Virus record (IMG/VR): IMGVR_UViG_3300025073_000050
Location: 1-64,000 of that record
DNA from: a virus
Length of the DNA stretch: 64,000 bases
Direction: 5' to 3' (one strand)
Positions 1-7,680 of this stretch are shown here, piece after piece (the stretch's first letter is position 1; the number at the start of each line of letters is the position of its first letter). Both the position numbers and the translations under genes were made by a program. Below the pieces are notes generated by a model that was given only the letters and a program-made list of their open reading frames with translations, ran no database searches and had not been told where the DNA came from.

Positions 1-2
1 AT

Positions 3-167
3 AATTCTTCCCATGATTTCTTTCAGGGCGAGAAAATTTATCCTGGCGATTTGCCGAGAGACAGAAAAAAATATAGGGTGATTAGAAAATTTGTAGCTAA
101 TGTTACAGGCAATTTAAGTGAACAGGGGTATACTCCTGAAAAAATTAGGGTAGGTGCACATGGCTGA
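3..167 (+). CDS. C-terminal end of an unknown gene cut by the window edge
   Basis: An open frame runs from the window start to a TGA at 165-167 and encodes about 54 residues rich in Lys and Arg, ending in VGAHG. No start is visible, so only the tail of the protein is present. It overlaps the start of the next gene by a few bases, as is usual in this genome, which supports it being coding. I do not recognise a family. Confidence 0.5.
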   Translation, partial: NSSHDFFQGEKIYPGDLPRDRKKYRVIRKFVANVTGNLSEQGYTPEKIRVGAHG

Positions 168-480
168 TACAGTAAAGGGAGAATTGATGGATTTATGGGC
201 GTTAGGAAGATTAGGGAAAAACGTTGGGATGGATATGCAAGAAAGCCAAACCACTGATGTAAATATAAGTATCATAAACCTCCGCACCCTCATTCTGGCG
301 GAGGTGGAAAAATTAAAATTATGTGAATGGTATAACGAGGCAGAGGAAGCACTTATACACGGCAGTCATTTATCGGATGAAGAACAACAATTTATCTGTC
401 TTTTTATGGCTGATAGAGTCAAAGAAGCCCTCGCCAAACTGTTTGAGGGCGGGAAGGAAGAAGTGAGATGGAAAATATAA
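160..480 (+). CDS. Small unknown protein (106 aa)
   Basis: The ATG at 160 is preferred over an in-frame GTG six bases upstream because it sits about 5 nt behind an AGG-rich stretch. The protein is acidic and probably helical, with no motif I recognise. It overlaps the preceding frame and the next gene (ATG at 468), as expected in a tightly packed early phage operon. Function unknown. Confidence 0.6.
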   Translation: MADTVKGELMDLWALGRLGKNVGMDMQESQTTDVNISIINLRTLILAEVEKLKLCEWYNEAEEALIHGSHLSDEEQQFICLFMADRVKEALAKLFEGGKEEVRWKI

Positions 481-1016
481 TTAACCGTTCAACTGTATCC
501 CCAATAAGTCCTGAATATGAAAATTATTTACAGATACGTGAATTATGGATAAAATTTAAGGAACCTGATATTGACAGCCAAGAATGGAAGGAATTTGTAG
601 ACAATGTTAGAGTTTGGGTTTATGAATTATTCCCAAAATACGGAACCATTGTAGACAAGGATATGGAGGATAAAATCTATTTAAAGGCAGTAGGCTACCT
701 ATTGGAAATGAGAGAAGCAATTTTGAAGCAGAAAACATTTTCAGCAAAACTAAAAGAAGTAGTTAAATATCATAAAATTTGGGATAGTATGAATGGTTTT
801 AACAAAGAAATAGTTATTTTAAAAGTTTTGAAAGTCCCGATTGCTCATCGTTCAACACATTTTATTGAGGATAAACAAACTCTTTTTGTATCAGATGGTT
901 CAAAATTGCTTATATTTATTCCATTTGAGGAGTGGGATAAAAAAATAGAACTGGAATTTGCAGATTACATAGATTGGGTATTGATAGAAAGATATGAGGG
1001 CGGGAAGGAGAGATGA
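468..1016 (+). CDS. Unknown protein (182 aa)
   Basis: The ATG follows a GGAAGGAAG-type ribosome site and overlaps the end of the preceding gene. The product is a mixed alpha/beta, Trp-rich and charged soluble protein without signal peptide or membrane segment. No known domain is recognisable. The stop overlaps the start of a 45-residue gene at 1013, so translation of the two is probably coupled. Confidence 0.6.
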   Translation: MENIINRSTVSPISPEYENYLQIRELWIKFKEPDIDSQEWKEFVDNVRVWVYELFPKYGTIVDKDMEDKIYLKAVGYLLEMREAILKQKTFSAKLKEVVKYHKIWDSMNGFNKEIVILKVLKVPIAHRSTHFIEDKQTLFVSDGSKLLIFIPFEEWDKKIELEFADYIDWVLIERYEGGKER

Positions 1017-1150
1017 GAAGGTTTTTTATATGGATTAGATATGGGTTTTTGAAAAGAAAAAGTTATTGCAGAAGTTGTAACTATTTCTTTAACTGCCCTT
1101 GTTATTATATTCCGCCAGAAAATATAATAGTATGTTTAAAATATAAATGA
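1013..1150 (+). CDS. Small cysteine-rich protein (45 aa)
   Basis: This frame starts with ATG overlapping the preceding TGA and has GGAG just upstream. The 45 residues begin with a basic, aromatic stretch (RRFFIWIRYGF) and then carry a CRSC pair, a CPC pair and one more Cys, suggesting a small metal-binding or membrane-proximal protein. Its support is the coupled start and the exact fit between neighbours. Confidence 0.5.
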   Translation: MRRFFIWIRYGFLKRKSYCRSCNYFFNCPCYYIPPENIIVCLKYK

Positions 1151-1157
1151 GGAGGAT

Positions 1158-1565
1158 ATGAAAAAGAGTAAATTTCTTGCAATCCTCATCTTCGCAAGCA
1201 CCGTCCACGCCGCAGACATTGACCAGGTCTTTGAGATAGGCAGAGAGTATAACATCAGACCATCAGACCTCAAGGCTATGGCGTGGGTGGAAACGGAACA
1301 TTCACTTGACCCTCTCTGGGATGAAGGTAATGGTAAGGAGTATGGGCTCTACTGTATCAATATCAAACTGCATAAACTCACAAAGATACAGGCACAAAAC
1401 CCCATAGCGGCGACACGGTGGACATGCAGGCGGTTAAATAGACTCGGCTATCAGAAGAATAGGTTGACAGCGATAAGAAGGTTTAATGGTAAGGGAAAAA
1501 GGGCGACGGCATACGCCAGGGTTGTGGATAAATGGTCGGGGAAATTTAGGAAGGAAGACTTATGA
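1158..1565 (+). CDS. Secreted lytic transglycosylase-like lysozyme (135 aa)
   Basis: This is probably a peptidoglycan-cutting enzyme acting outside the membrane. Residues 1-19 form a signal peptide (MKKSKFLAILIFASTVHA then A). Glu45 lies in AWVETEHS, where SLT-type lysozyme folds keep their catalytic Glu, and EYGLYCINIK matches the GLMQI-like segment of that fold. At 135 residues it is short, about one catalytic domain. GGAGG lies 5 nt before the ATG. Base composition is visibly more GC-rich than its neighbours, suggesting separate acquisition. It is far from the other lysis-like genes at 31 kb, so a role in infection rather than lysis is possible. Confidence 0.7.
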   Translation: MKKSKFLAILIFASTVHAADIDQVFEIGREYNIRPSDLKAMAWVETEHSLDPLWDEGNGKEYGLYCINIKLHKLTKIQAQNPIAATRWTCRRLNRLGYQKNRLTAIRRFNGKGKRATAYARVVDKWSGKFRKEDL

Positions 1566-1831
1566 AAGACAAATTCAGGGAGATTTTGGAAGAGTATCGG
1601 AAAGCAGGGAATCCACACGATAACATTACTACAAATTATCATACAAGAGAAAAGGAATTGTTAAATCACGCCCTATGTAAGATTGAGGAGTTACAGTTGA
1701 CGAAAGAAGAGTTAATGGGATTATGGGGTTATACTTTACCGACTTTCAGAAGCAGGGTTCTTGATGCGGGGTTGGGGAATGCATTTATCAGCCTCATAAT
1801 CTCAGTGCAGGAGAAAAAGAGGAGAAAATGA
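1562..1831 (+). CDS. Unknown helical protein (89 aa)
   Basis: The ATG overlaps the stop of the lysozyme gene in ATGA fashion. The protein is charged and mostly helical, with no visible catalytic motif, signal peptide or membrane segment. It overlaps the next tiny gene by 4 nt. Function unknown. Confidence 0.55.
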   Translation: MKDKFREILEEYRKAGNPHDNITTNYHTREKELLNHALCKIEELQLTKEELMGLWGYTLPTFRSRVLDAGLGNAFISLIISVQEKKRRK

Positions 1832-1935
1832 TAAAAGAAATTAAGTTAGATAATGATGATAAGTGTGTTAGGTGTTCGTTTTTCGTTTCTCGCTTTTTAT
1901 GCACCCTGTATGATAGGAGGGCAAGATGGGCTTAA
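1828..1935 (+). CDS. Tiny zinc-finger-like protein (35 aa)
   Basis: This is a short ATG frame in ATGA overlap with the preceding gene, with GGAG upstream and an overlap with the following ATG at 1926. It has a CVRC pair and one further Cys (FLCTLY), consistent with a metal site. The evidence is position and coupled starts rather than homology. Confidence 0.4.
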   Translation: MIKEIKLDNDDKCVRCSFFVSRFLCTLYDRRARWA

Positions 1936-2150
1936 AAGAAGCGGTAGAGAAGAAGATTAAAAATGTGCTAATCAATAATTACCTGAAAGCGGATGCACAT
2001 TTGAAGGAAGCAGATGCTAACTGGGAAAAAGCCAGAATGAAATGGAATAAATCGGGTGTAGCATATGAAGACTATGAGGAAGCATGTGTTAAGAGAGAAA
2101 AAGCATTTGAAGATAGGAAAAAAGCTAGGGCGGATTGGAAGAGGCGCTGA
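1926..2150 (+). CDS. Small coiled-coil protein (74 aa)
   Basis: A strong GGAGG lies 6 nt before the ATG. The sequence is an almost continuous charged helix with repeating alanine and Lys/Glu positions (KADAHLKEADANWEKARM and onward), so a coiled coil is likely. Hydrophobic positions are few. The family is not recognised; it could be a structural or regulatory adaptor. Confidence 0.6.
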   Translation: MGLKEAVEKKIKNVLINNYLKADAHLKEADANWEKARMKWNKSGVAYEDYEEACVKREKAFEDRKKARADWKRR

Positions 2151-2203
2151 AATGACTCCAGTTAAAACATAATGGAAATTATTGAAAAGATTAGGAGGAT
2201 AAT

Positions 2204-2446
2204 ATGTTTGAAGTTACGAGACCAAATTTTGAAGAACTACAAGAAGACGAAAAGAAAAAAGTGTCTAATAATGGTAGTGGCAAAGAATATGCTGGATATA
2301 TTAAGGTAATACACAACAATAAAACTATATTACTTCAATCCGATGCTATGGAACGAGAAGATGCTATATTTGATAGGGACTTGTCGTGGATACAAGAGAT
2401 AATTGAGAAGGCATACAAATTGGGCAAAGATGAAACCAGAATATAA
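2204..2446 (+). CDS. Unknown acidic protein (80 aa)
   Basis: GGAGGATAAT precedes the ATG at ideal spacing. The protein is acidic with a short central beta-rich part (YIKVIHNNKTILLQS). The 3' end overlaps the next gene. No family recognised. Confidence 0.6.
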   Translation: MFEVTRPNFEELQEDEKKKVSNNGSGKEYAGYIKVIHNNKTILLQSDAMEREDAIFDRDLSWIQEIIEKAYKLGKDETRI

Positions 2447-2663
2447 GCCAAAAACTATTGAACAAAAATTGGGTTATTTAATAGAGAAATGTGGTGAGGT
2501 GCTGGCAGCCACTGGTAAAACAATCCGATGGGGACTTAATTCAGTCAATCCCGAACTACCTCCCAAAGAAGCGGAAACGAATAGGGAGTGGATTATAAGA
2601 GAATTAAAGGATTTGAAAAGGGCGATAAAGTTTGTTGAAGAAAGTATTGATGATGACTTTTAA
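2430..2663 (+). CDS. MazG-like small phage protein (77 aa)
   Basis: I chose the ATG at 2430 rather than the upstream TTG, since the first residues then read MKPEYKPKTIEQKLGYLIEK. The pattern EKCGEVLAATGKTIRWGL followed by RELKDLKRAIKFVEE resembles small phage proteins related to MazG-type all-alpha nucleotide pyrophosphohydrolases, in which Glu/Asp pairs on helices bind metal. Here the usual EExxE metal motif is not clear, so activity is uncertain. Confidence 0.4.
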   Translation: MKPEYKPKTIEQKLGYLIEKCGEVLAATGKTIRWGLNSVNPELPPKEAETNREWIIRELKDLKRAIKFVEESIDDDF

Positions 2664-2693
2664 TTGATGACATTAAAGGTAAAGGAGGATAAG

Positions 2694-3116
2694 ATGGACT
2701 TGAAAGAAGCAATTGGTAGGGTAAAATCATTTTTAAAAAATGGGGATATAACAGACGCAATAAAAGATGAACAAGCGTTGGTATTTATGATTTCCTTTTG
2801 TGAAACCACTGTGGCTGCGAAGGAGGCGAAGGGAATTCCTCATAAATTAAAAGCGGATAGCGAAGCAGGGGAATTGTTTATTGGCGGATACAACAAATAC
2901 CATGACCTCTGGCAGGCATGGCTGGCGAAGGCGGTAGATGTTGAGAGGATAGAGATACTATTACGTAGATTTATTCCAGAGTATCTCATTGATTTGCGAG
3001 GTGGCGGTAAATGGAACGGATTCAACAATTTAACAGAAAGAGATAATGAAGTTTATAACACTATTGCAAAGCAATTAGCCGCCGCAATCGTTGCGGAGAT
3101 TAAAGGGGAAGGTTAA
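2694..3116 (+). CDS. Unknown protein (140 aa)
   Basis: The start is set at ATG 2694 because AAAGGAGG lies just upstream, although the frame is open further 5'. The protein is soluble and helical, without a recognised domain. Its last base overlaps the start of the glycosyltransferase gene at 3116. Confidence 0.6.
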   Translation: MDLKEAIGRVKSFLKNGDITDAIKDEQALVFMISFCETTVAAKEAKGIPHKLKADSEAGELFIGGYNKYHDLWQAWLAKAVDVERIEILLRRFIPEYLIDLRGGGKWNGFNNLTERDNEVYNTIAKQLAAAIVAEIKGEG

Positions 3117-3976
3117 TGGAAGTATCTGTAATAGTTTCATGTAACAATCTATGGACTTTGACAGTACAATGTTTGATGCATTTAAGTCATAACTTTGATG
3201 ATTACCCTTTTGAATTAATCGTGATTGATAATGGTTCAATTGATGATACCTATTGTCAGCTGCAGAGATTTAGAGCTTTAAATCAGTTTTTACCTTTAAC
3301 AAGTATTTCTCTACCGAGTAGAGTAGGGCCATCAAAGTGTTGGAATGCCGGAATAAAACAATCAAAAGGAAAATATATAGCAATAGTTGGTAATGATGTA
3401 ATAGTACCAAATCATTATCTAAAAAGGTTAACGGAAAAACTGGCCAGTGACTCAAATCTAGGGGTAATATCAGCAACAGAGTTTCAGCAGCATCCATTTA
3501 TGTTAAAGGAAATGTATGATATGATGGGAATGCCGAGACAGCTTTGTCAACCCTTGTTTGAACAGATGTACAGTGATAAAGACTACGGAAGAATGAGCGA
3601 AATGCTTTTAAAAGGATACGTAGACTTCGACAAATGGAACGATGAATGGTATAATAAGTTCAAAAACTGGGAGACAGAGCATGTTTCCGCTTCGTCATGG
3701 ATAATAAAAAAGGAAGTAATGGAAAAATTAAAGTTAGTAGACAAATTTGGAGAGAACGGTTTATTTGACGAGAGATACGAAGTACATAGGGAGGATAGTG
3801 ATTTTACGCATAGAGTAGAAAACTTAGCTGGATATAAGTCGAGAGCCTCAGGAACAGTATTTGTTCATCATTTTGGGTCTTTAACGGTAAAGCAGTTTGA
3901 AAGTGAAATGGAAGGGCATGTAAAAAAGAGTACAGAACGATTTGTGCAAAAGTGGGGATATGTGCCAACTAAGTAG
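3116..3976 (+). CDS. Family 2 glycosyltransferase (286 aa)
   Basis: This is an inverting GT-A fold enzyme expected to move a sugar from a nucleotide donor onto a surface or virion acceptor. The N-terminus VSVIVSCNN (3-11) and IDNGSIDD (37-44) form the nucleotide-binding strand, and GND at 92-94 takes the place of the metal-binding DxD. A later HREDSDFTHR segment matches the ED acceptor/catalytic region of this family. It is one of three GT2 genes within 4 kb, next to a methyltransferase. Two rml-type genes in the window point to deoxyhexose transfer, but the acceptor is unknown. Confidence 0.85.
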   Translation: MEVSVIVSCNNLWTLTVQCLMHLSHNFDDYPFELIVIDNGSIDDTYCQLQRFRALNQFLPLTSISLPSRVGPSKCWNAGIKQSKGKYIAIVGNDVIVPNHYLKRLTEKLASDSNLGVISATEFQQHPFMLKEMYDMMGMPRQLCQPLFEQMYSDKDYGRMSEMLLKGYVDFDKWNDEWYNKFKNWETEHVSASSWIIKKEVMEKLKLVDKFGENGLFDERYEVHREDSDFTHRVENLAGYKSRASGTVFVHHFGSLTVKQFESEMEGHVKKSTERFVQKWGYVPTK

Positions 3977-4226
3977 CGTATCTTGGAATGAAGAATATGT
4001 TAACGATGTTGTATTTTGTGATTTAATAAAATTAGAGAATAGGATGTATAGGCTAGAAAGAACAAGTGGATCTGGGTATTGGAGGGAAGAATATGTGTTT
4101 GGTTTGCCGGAAAATACTACTAATGAAAGTTCTCTTGTTGCCCAACTATTATTTAAGAATACCTCTTTGCGGAATAGGGGGTTTAGGGTAAAGGAATTCA
4201 TTAGAACAGATTTTAAAGGAGAATAG
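3960..4226 (+). CDS. Unknown protein (88 aa)
   Basis: ATG 3960 lies inside the end of the glycosyltransferase gene with GGGG just upstream, and is preferred over the upstream GTG. The product is rich in aromatic residues and Arg, without membrane segments. It ends directly before the methyltransferase start. No family recognised. Confidence 0.5.
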   Translation: MCQLSSVSWNEEYVNDVVFCDLIKLENRMYRLERTSGSGYWREEYVFGLPENTTNESSLVAQLLFKNTSLRNRGFRVKEFIRTDFKGE

Positions 4227-4880
4227 ATGGAAGAACTAATAAAAAAATATAGAGAAGAAATAACTGAAAAATCAAAAATAATAAGTGAGATGATGGAACA
4301 TTTGATGTTAATATTTGATACGGTTCTTGAAAGAAAATCTAAATTGATTGTAGAGTTAGGTACAGGTCATGGGAAGAGTACCCATTCATTTATTAGGGGG
4401 GCTCAAATAGTTGGGTGTCCATTAGTTAGTATTGACATAGACGATAGGAGTTACGTATTCAGGGACCCAACTATTGTTACTGATACTATTACTATTCCCT
4501 ATTTTTGTATTAGAGCGGAAGATGTTGAGTTTGGTAAAACCAAACTAAGTTCTTTTCTGAAAGAAAATAACTTACCTGATAAAATAGATATTCTTTTTAT
4601 AGATACTGACCATGAAAGGGGGCATACAAAAACTGAAATTGTAACTTACACTCCGTTCCTATCAGAGAATAACTTGATAATGTTGCATGATGCTTCAATG
4701 TTACATTTAGGGGTATATTCAGGTCTGGAAGATTTGTTAGACAGGAATTATGATTGGCATACCCATTTTGTGGATACTGCTAATGGGTGGAAGATAGAAC
4801 ACTGGCCAAACTGTTGTGGGCTAACATTTTTGCATAGGATAGATTTAACGGAACCAATACAAATGAAAATTGCGGGGTAG
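4227..4880 (+). CDS. Class I SAM-dependent methyltransferase (217 aa)
   Basis: The Rossmann SAM-binding loop IVELGTGHGKST is at residues 41-52, SIDIDD follows as motif II, and IDILFIDTDHE and LIMLHDA match the later strands of the methyltransferase-24/cephalosporin-hydroxylase-like group, which often modifies sugars. AAAGGAG precedes the ATG. It sits among three glycosyltransferases, so sugar O-methylation is a reasonable inference. The 3' end of the gene overlaps a tRNA-Met-like sequence beginning at 4871. Confidence 0.7.
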   Translation: MEELIKKYREEITEKSKIISEMMEHLMLIFDTVLERKSKLIVELGTGHGKSTHSFIRGAQIVGCPLVSIDIDDRSYVFRDPTIVTDTITIPYFCIRAEDVEFGKTKLSSFLKENNLPDKIDILFIDTDHERGHTKTEIVTYTPFLSENNLIMLHDASMLHLGVYSGLEDLLDRNYDWHTHFVDTANGWKIEHWPNCCGLTFLHRIDLTEPIQMKIAG

Positions 4881-4931
4881 CGCAGCTGGCCCATAACCAG
4901 TAGGTCGTGAGTTCAAATCTCACCCCTGCTA
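4871..4931 (+). pseudogene. tRNA-Met(CAU)-like sequence lacking the D arm
   Basis: A T arm is complete (GTGAG, TTCAAAT, CTCAC at 4907-4923). The acceptor arm pairs at six of seven positions (4871-4877 with 4924-4930). An anticodon arm GCTGG/CCAGT carries the 7-nt loop CCCATAA with anticodon CAT at 4892-4894. Only 6 nt (GCGCAG) lie where a D arm should be, position 33 is C instead of T, and no CCA is encoded. The total is about 61 nt against a usual 74-77. It looks like a tRNA that lost its D-arm region, possibly by recombination between short CTGG repeats. Confidence 0.6.
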
Positions 4932-4946
4932 CTTAAAAGGGATAAG

Positions 4947-5234
4947 ATGAAGAAATGCTTTAAAAAAAGGGAAAGTATACTTGGAATGACTGTTGGGGAA
5001 CTAAAGAAATATTTTGAACTTTTAAGTCGTAGGGAGTTAATTTTTTTGATTATAGAAAAGGAGAGGATAAATAATTATTTATGGCAAGATGTAAAATATT
5101 TCTACAAACAATTATTGAAATTAGAAAAAGTCACAGTTAAAGTTGCACCATATACTACTATGAAAGATTTTATTAAGAGTATGGAGAAACCAGTAGTAGC
5201 AGATGGAACCCAAGGAATGAGGAGAGGAGAATGA
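4947..5234 (+). CDS. Unknown protein (95 aa)
   Basis: It begins 15 nt after the tRNA-like sequence with AAAAGGGATAAG before the ATG. The protein is basic and helical in the first two thirds (SRRELIFLIIEKERI) and then more flexible. No family recognised. Confidence 0.5.
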   Translation: MKKCFKKRESILGMTVGELKKYFELLSRRELIFLIIEKERINNYLWQDVKYFYKQLLKLEKVTVKVAPYTTMKDFIKSMEKPVVADGTQGMRRGE

Positions 5235-5276
5235 AAAGGAGTATGGATTGGTAGATAAAGAAAAAGGAGAGTAAAA

Positions 5277-6140
5277 ATGGTAAGTATTATAATGGCAGTA
5301 TATAATCAAATTGGTTATACAAGACAATGTTTACAAAGTTTAGTAGAAAGTACGAATTCAGAAGACTACGAAATAATTTTAGTAGACAATGGAAGTACTG
5401 ATGGAAGCAAAGACATCTTTTCTGAATTTCCTGGGATAGGGTATAAGACAGTAGTAGTAAACAAAGAAAATATAGGTGCAACAAGGGCCTGGAACCAAGG
5501 TTGCAGAGCCGGAAGGGGAGAATATTTGTTTGTAATCAACAACGACATAGTTTTTCCACCAGACAAAGACTGGTTACCAAAGATGACTAAATTTTTAGAT
5601 GCCCATTCGGAAGTAGGGGTAGCATCACCTCAGTTATGTGGTAATGGCTACTTTGATGATGACCCAATATGCTTACCGCAGATGAACCCAACAGAGTTTA
5701 AAGAAAAATGGGGTGGGTTAGTAGCGGACACTTTTAGATGGGGTATGCACGGTTGTTTTATGATGATGAAAAAAGAGACCTTTAAGTATATCGGAGAGTT
5801 TGACGAGTGGTATAGTCCTGGCGGATGTGAGGACGCTGACTATCTAAGGCGTTGTACTTTAGCGGGATTGGTATGCGTAACATATCAGAATGTATTGTTT
5901 TATCATTTTGGAGCAGTTACACAAAGTATTACTGGACATGGGAACCATGAAATGGGGCATGCTTGGCATAAGTATCGTCAGAAATGGGGTACTGGCCCAG
6001 AACAGGATGAACTTTGGGCTTTGTATAACCATATTCAGAATGAACGAACAAGTCTAAATAATACAAGACGTAGTCTAGGATTGAAAATTTGGGTTCCGGA
6101 TGGTACAATTTGCAGAAAGTTTAAAGGCATAAAGGAGTAG
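5277..6140 (+). CDS. Family 2 glycosyltransferase (287 aa)
   Basis: It has VSIIMAVYNQ at the N-terminus, VDNGSTDGS at 36-44 and INND at 87-90 as the DxD-like metal site, followed by GGCEDADYLRR, the usual ED region of GT2 enzymes. AAAGGAG precedes the ATG. It is the best-conserved of the three GT2 proteins here and sits directly before the third. The role is sugar transfer to an unknown surface or virion acceptor. Confidence 0.88.
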   Translation: MVSIIMAVYNQIGYTRQCLQSLVESTNSEDYEIILVDNGSTDGSKDIFSEFPGIGYKTVVVNKENIGATRAWNQGCRAGRGEYLFVINNDIVFPPDKDWLPKMTKFLDAHSEVGVASPQLCGNGYFDDDPICLPQMNPTEFKEKWGGLVADTFRWGMHGCFMMMKKETFKYIGEFDEWYSPGGCEDADYLRRCTLAGLVCVTYQNVLFYHFGAVTQSITGHGNHEMGHAWHKYRQKWGTGPEQDELWALYNHIQNERTSLNNTRRSLGLKIWVPDGTICRKFKGIKE

Positions 6141-6145
6141 TGAAA

Positions 6146-7144
6146 ATGATATCAGTAATTATAGTAACACTCAATAGGTTAGAGTTAACAAAGCGAACGA
6201 TAGAATCAGTAAGACAGAATACTCATCTACAGTTTGAGATAATAGTAATAGACAATTTGTCTTTAGATGGAACACGGGAATGGCTAAAAGAAGAAGAAGG
6301 AAAGGGGAACTTAAGATGTATCCTAAACGAAACAAGGGAAGGAAAACTAAGGGCAGTAAACCAAGGTTTGGATATCGCTAAATTTGATACAGTAGTGGTG
6401 TTGGACAACGATGTTTTAATGGAAGAATACTGTATAGACGAACTGGTACGCTGTGGACATATGTCAGGTGCTGGTATGGTAGGTCCCAGAGCAAACTGTT
6501 GTTCTGGAGGGGCTAGCAGAGGAATGGAAGGAACGGACAACCCAGAAAACTGGAGGAGTTACGATAGATTTGAAGGCGGTAAAGAGTTGTGGGTATTAGA
6601 ATGCACGTATCTTTGGGGTGGCTGTTGGTGTATGATGCCGAAACTGGTTAAGTCAGGATTCAGGTTTCCGGATAAGGCACGAAACTTTGCTTTAAATGAT
6701 GCATTAGGTTGCAACTGGGTAAAGTACAACGGATTTTTCCTTGCTATTTGTTTATGGGCATTTGCTTACCATATTGGGCCACAAGGTTGTCCTCTTGGAA
6801 CTTCTATGACAGTAAGCAGGGAGTTTCAACAAGAAGAAGAAAGAGAAAGTAGGTATTGGATGGAACCAGAACATGCAAAAGAGTTGTATCCACCGGTTGA
6901 TATTGAATGGGAATGGCGAGTTTGTAAGAAACCTGATAAAGTAGAAATAACTAAAGAAACCGTAAGAGATACAGGTTGGTGTACAGGACATATGGGCCCT
7001 GTTTTAGGGCATATTTTTATGTGCGTAAAGGTTAAGGTAGAGAGAATGAAAGACGGTGGCAAGATATGGTGTACTCAACCGGATTGTTATAACTTGTTAA
7101 ATCCAATACAACAAGAAAAGAAGAAGCAGGGGGTAGAGGTATGA
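6146..7144 (+). CDS. Family 2 glycosyltransferase with extended C-terminus (332 aa)
   Basis: The start is ATG 6146, since AAAGGAG at 6131-6137 is correctly spaced for it but too close for the GTG at 6140. ISVIIVTLNR, VIDNLSLDGT and VLDND mark the GT-A nucleotide and metal sites. The C-terminal third contains Cys and His residues (GWCTGHMGPVLGH, CTQPDCYN) that could form a metal-binding tail absent from the other two GT2 proteins. It overlaps the following gene by 4 nt. Confidence 0.8.
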   Translation: MISVIIVTLNRLELTKRTIESVRQNTHLQFEIIVIDNLSLDGTREWLKEEEGKGNLRCILNETREGKLRAVNQGLDIAKFDTVVVLDNDVLMEEYCIDELVRCGHMSGAGMVGPRANCCSGGASRGMEGTDNPENWRSYDRFEGGKELWVLECTYLWGGCWCMMPKLVKSGFRFPDKARNFALNDALGCNWVKYNGFFLAICLWAFAYHIGPQGCPLGTSMTVSREFQQEEERESRYWMEPEHAKELYPPVDIEWEWRVCKKPDKVEITKETVRDTGWCTGHMGPVLGHIFMCVKVKVERMKDGGKIWCTQPDCYNLLNPIQQEKKKQGVEV

Positions 7145-7341
7145 ACTCCGATACCGGAAGAATTTATGACATAACAAACGCAATCAAAAACAGTTTTCTA
7201 AAGAAAGAAGAAGTAGAAAACTTTGTTCCTTTTACATTAGAAGAAATAGTAGAGATAAAAGGATGCAAATTTAAAGTACGGTCAATCCATCCGTTTCCAA
7301 CTAACATGATAACTTTAGAAGGTATACCAAAAGACAAATGA
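7141..7341 (+). CDS. Small unknown protein (66 aa)
   Basis: The ATG overlaps the stop of the glycosyltransferase gene and its own stop overlaps the next ATG, so it sits in a coupled series. The C-terminal half is beta-rich (FKVRSIHPFPTNMITLEGI). It resembles small phage proteins of unknown role; no family call is made. Confidence 0.55.
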   Translation: MNSDTGRIYDITNAIKNSFLKKEEVENFVPFTLEEIVEIKGCKFKVRSIHPFPTNMITLEGIPKDK

Positions 7342-7604
7342 CAAAAGAAATTCCAACTAGTCTTTTAGAAAGAATTAAGGATAAATATGGGAATTTTTTT
7401 GGACTACCAATATACATAAAACGGTGTAGAAGACTATTTTTCAAAAGACATTGCGGACTGCGAATGAGGAAAGCAAAGATTCTTTATGATTTTGGTACTA
7501 AGGATTACGGCGAAACAAATTGGGAAATATTTTATTGTTCGCATCCACAATGTACATTCTATATTAGTAGAAATACTAGTATAGGTGGAGCACCTGATTT
7601 TTGA
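7338..7604 (+). CDS. Small basic cysteine-containing protein (88 aa)
   Basis: It overlaps the preceding gene by 4 nt (ATGA). The first half is strongly basic (KRCRRLFFKRHCGLRMRK), and four Cys in CGL and CSHPQC contexts could bind metal, suggesting a nucleic-acid-binding protein. Family unknown. It is the last gene before a structured leader at 7643. Confidence 0.5.
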   Translation: MTKEIPTSLLERIKDKYGNFFGLPIYIKRCRRLFFKRHCGLRMRKAKILYDFGTKDYGETNWEIFYCSHPQCTFYISRNTSIGGAPDF

Positions 7605-7642
7605 TAACCTAAAAAGGGGGTGGTTAAAATAGTAAGGTTTGG

Positions 7643-7680
7643 GATAAGGACTATCCAAATAGAACTAACTCTATTTGGAT
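7643..7680 (+). promoter_or_regulatory. Tandem-hairpin leader of the radical SAM gene
   Basis: GATAAGGACTATCC (7643-7656) contains a small hairpin with loop AGGAC. A perfect 10-bp hairpin with arms 7653-7662 and 7671-7680 follows, and its last base abuts the ATG at 7681. The same GATAAGGACTATC element followed by a hairpin occurs at 10862 and 63853. No normal ribosome site lies between hairpin and ATG. One reading is that the folded hairpin brings AAGGA (7646-7650) close to the start codon. Confidence 0.5.
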
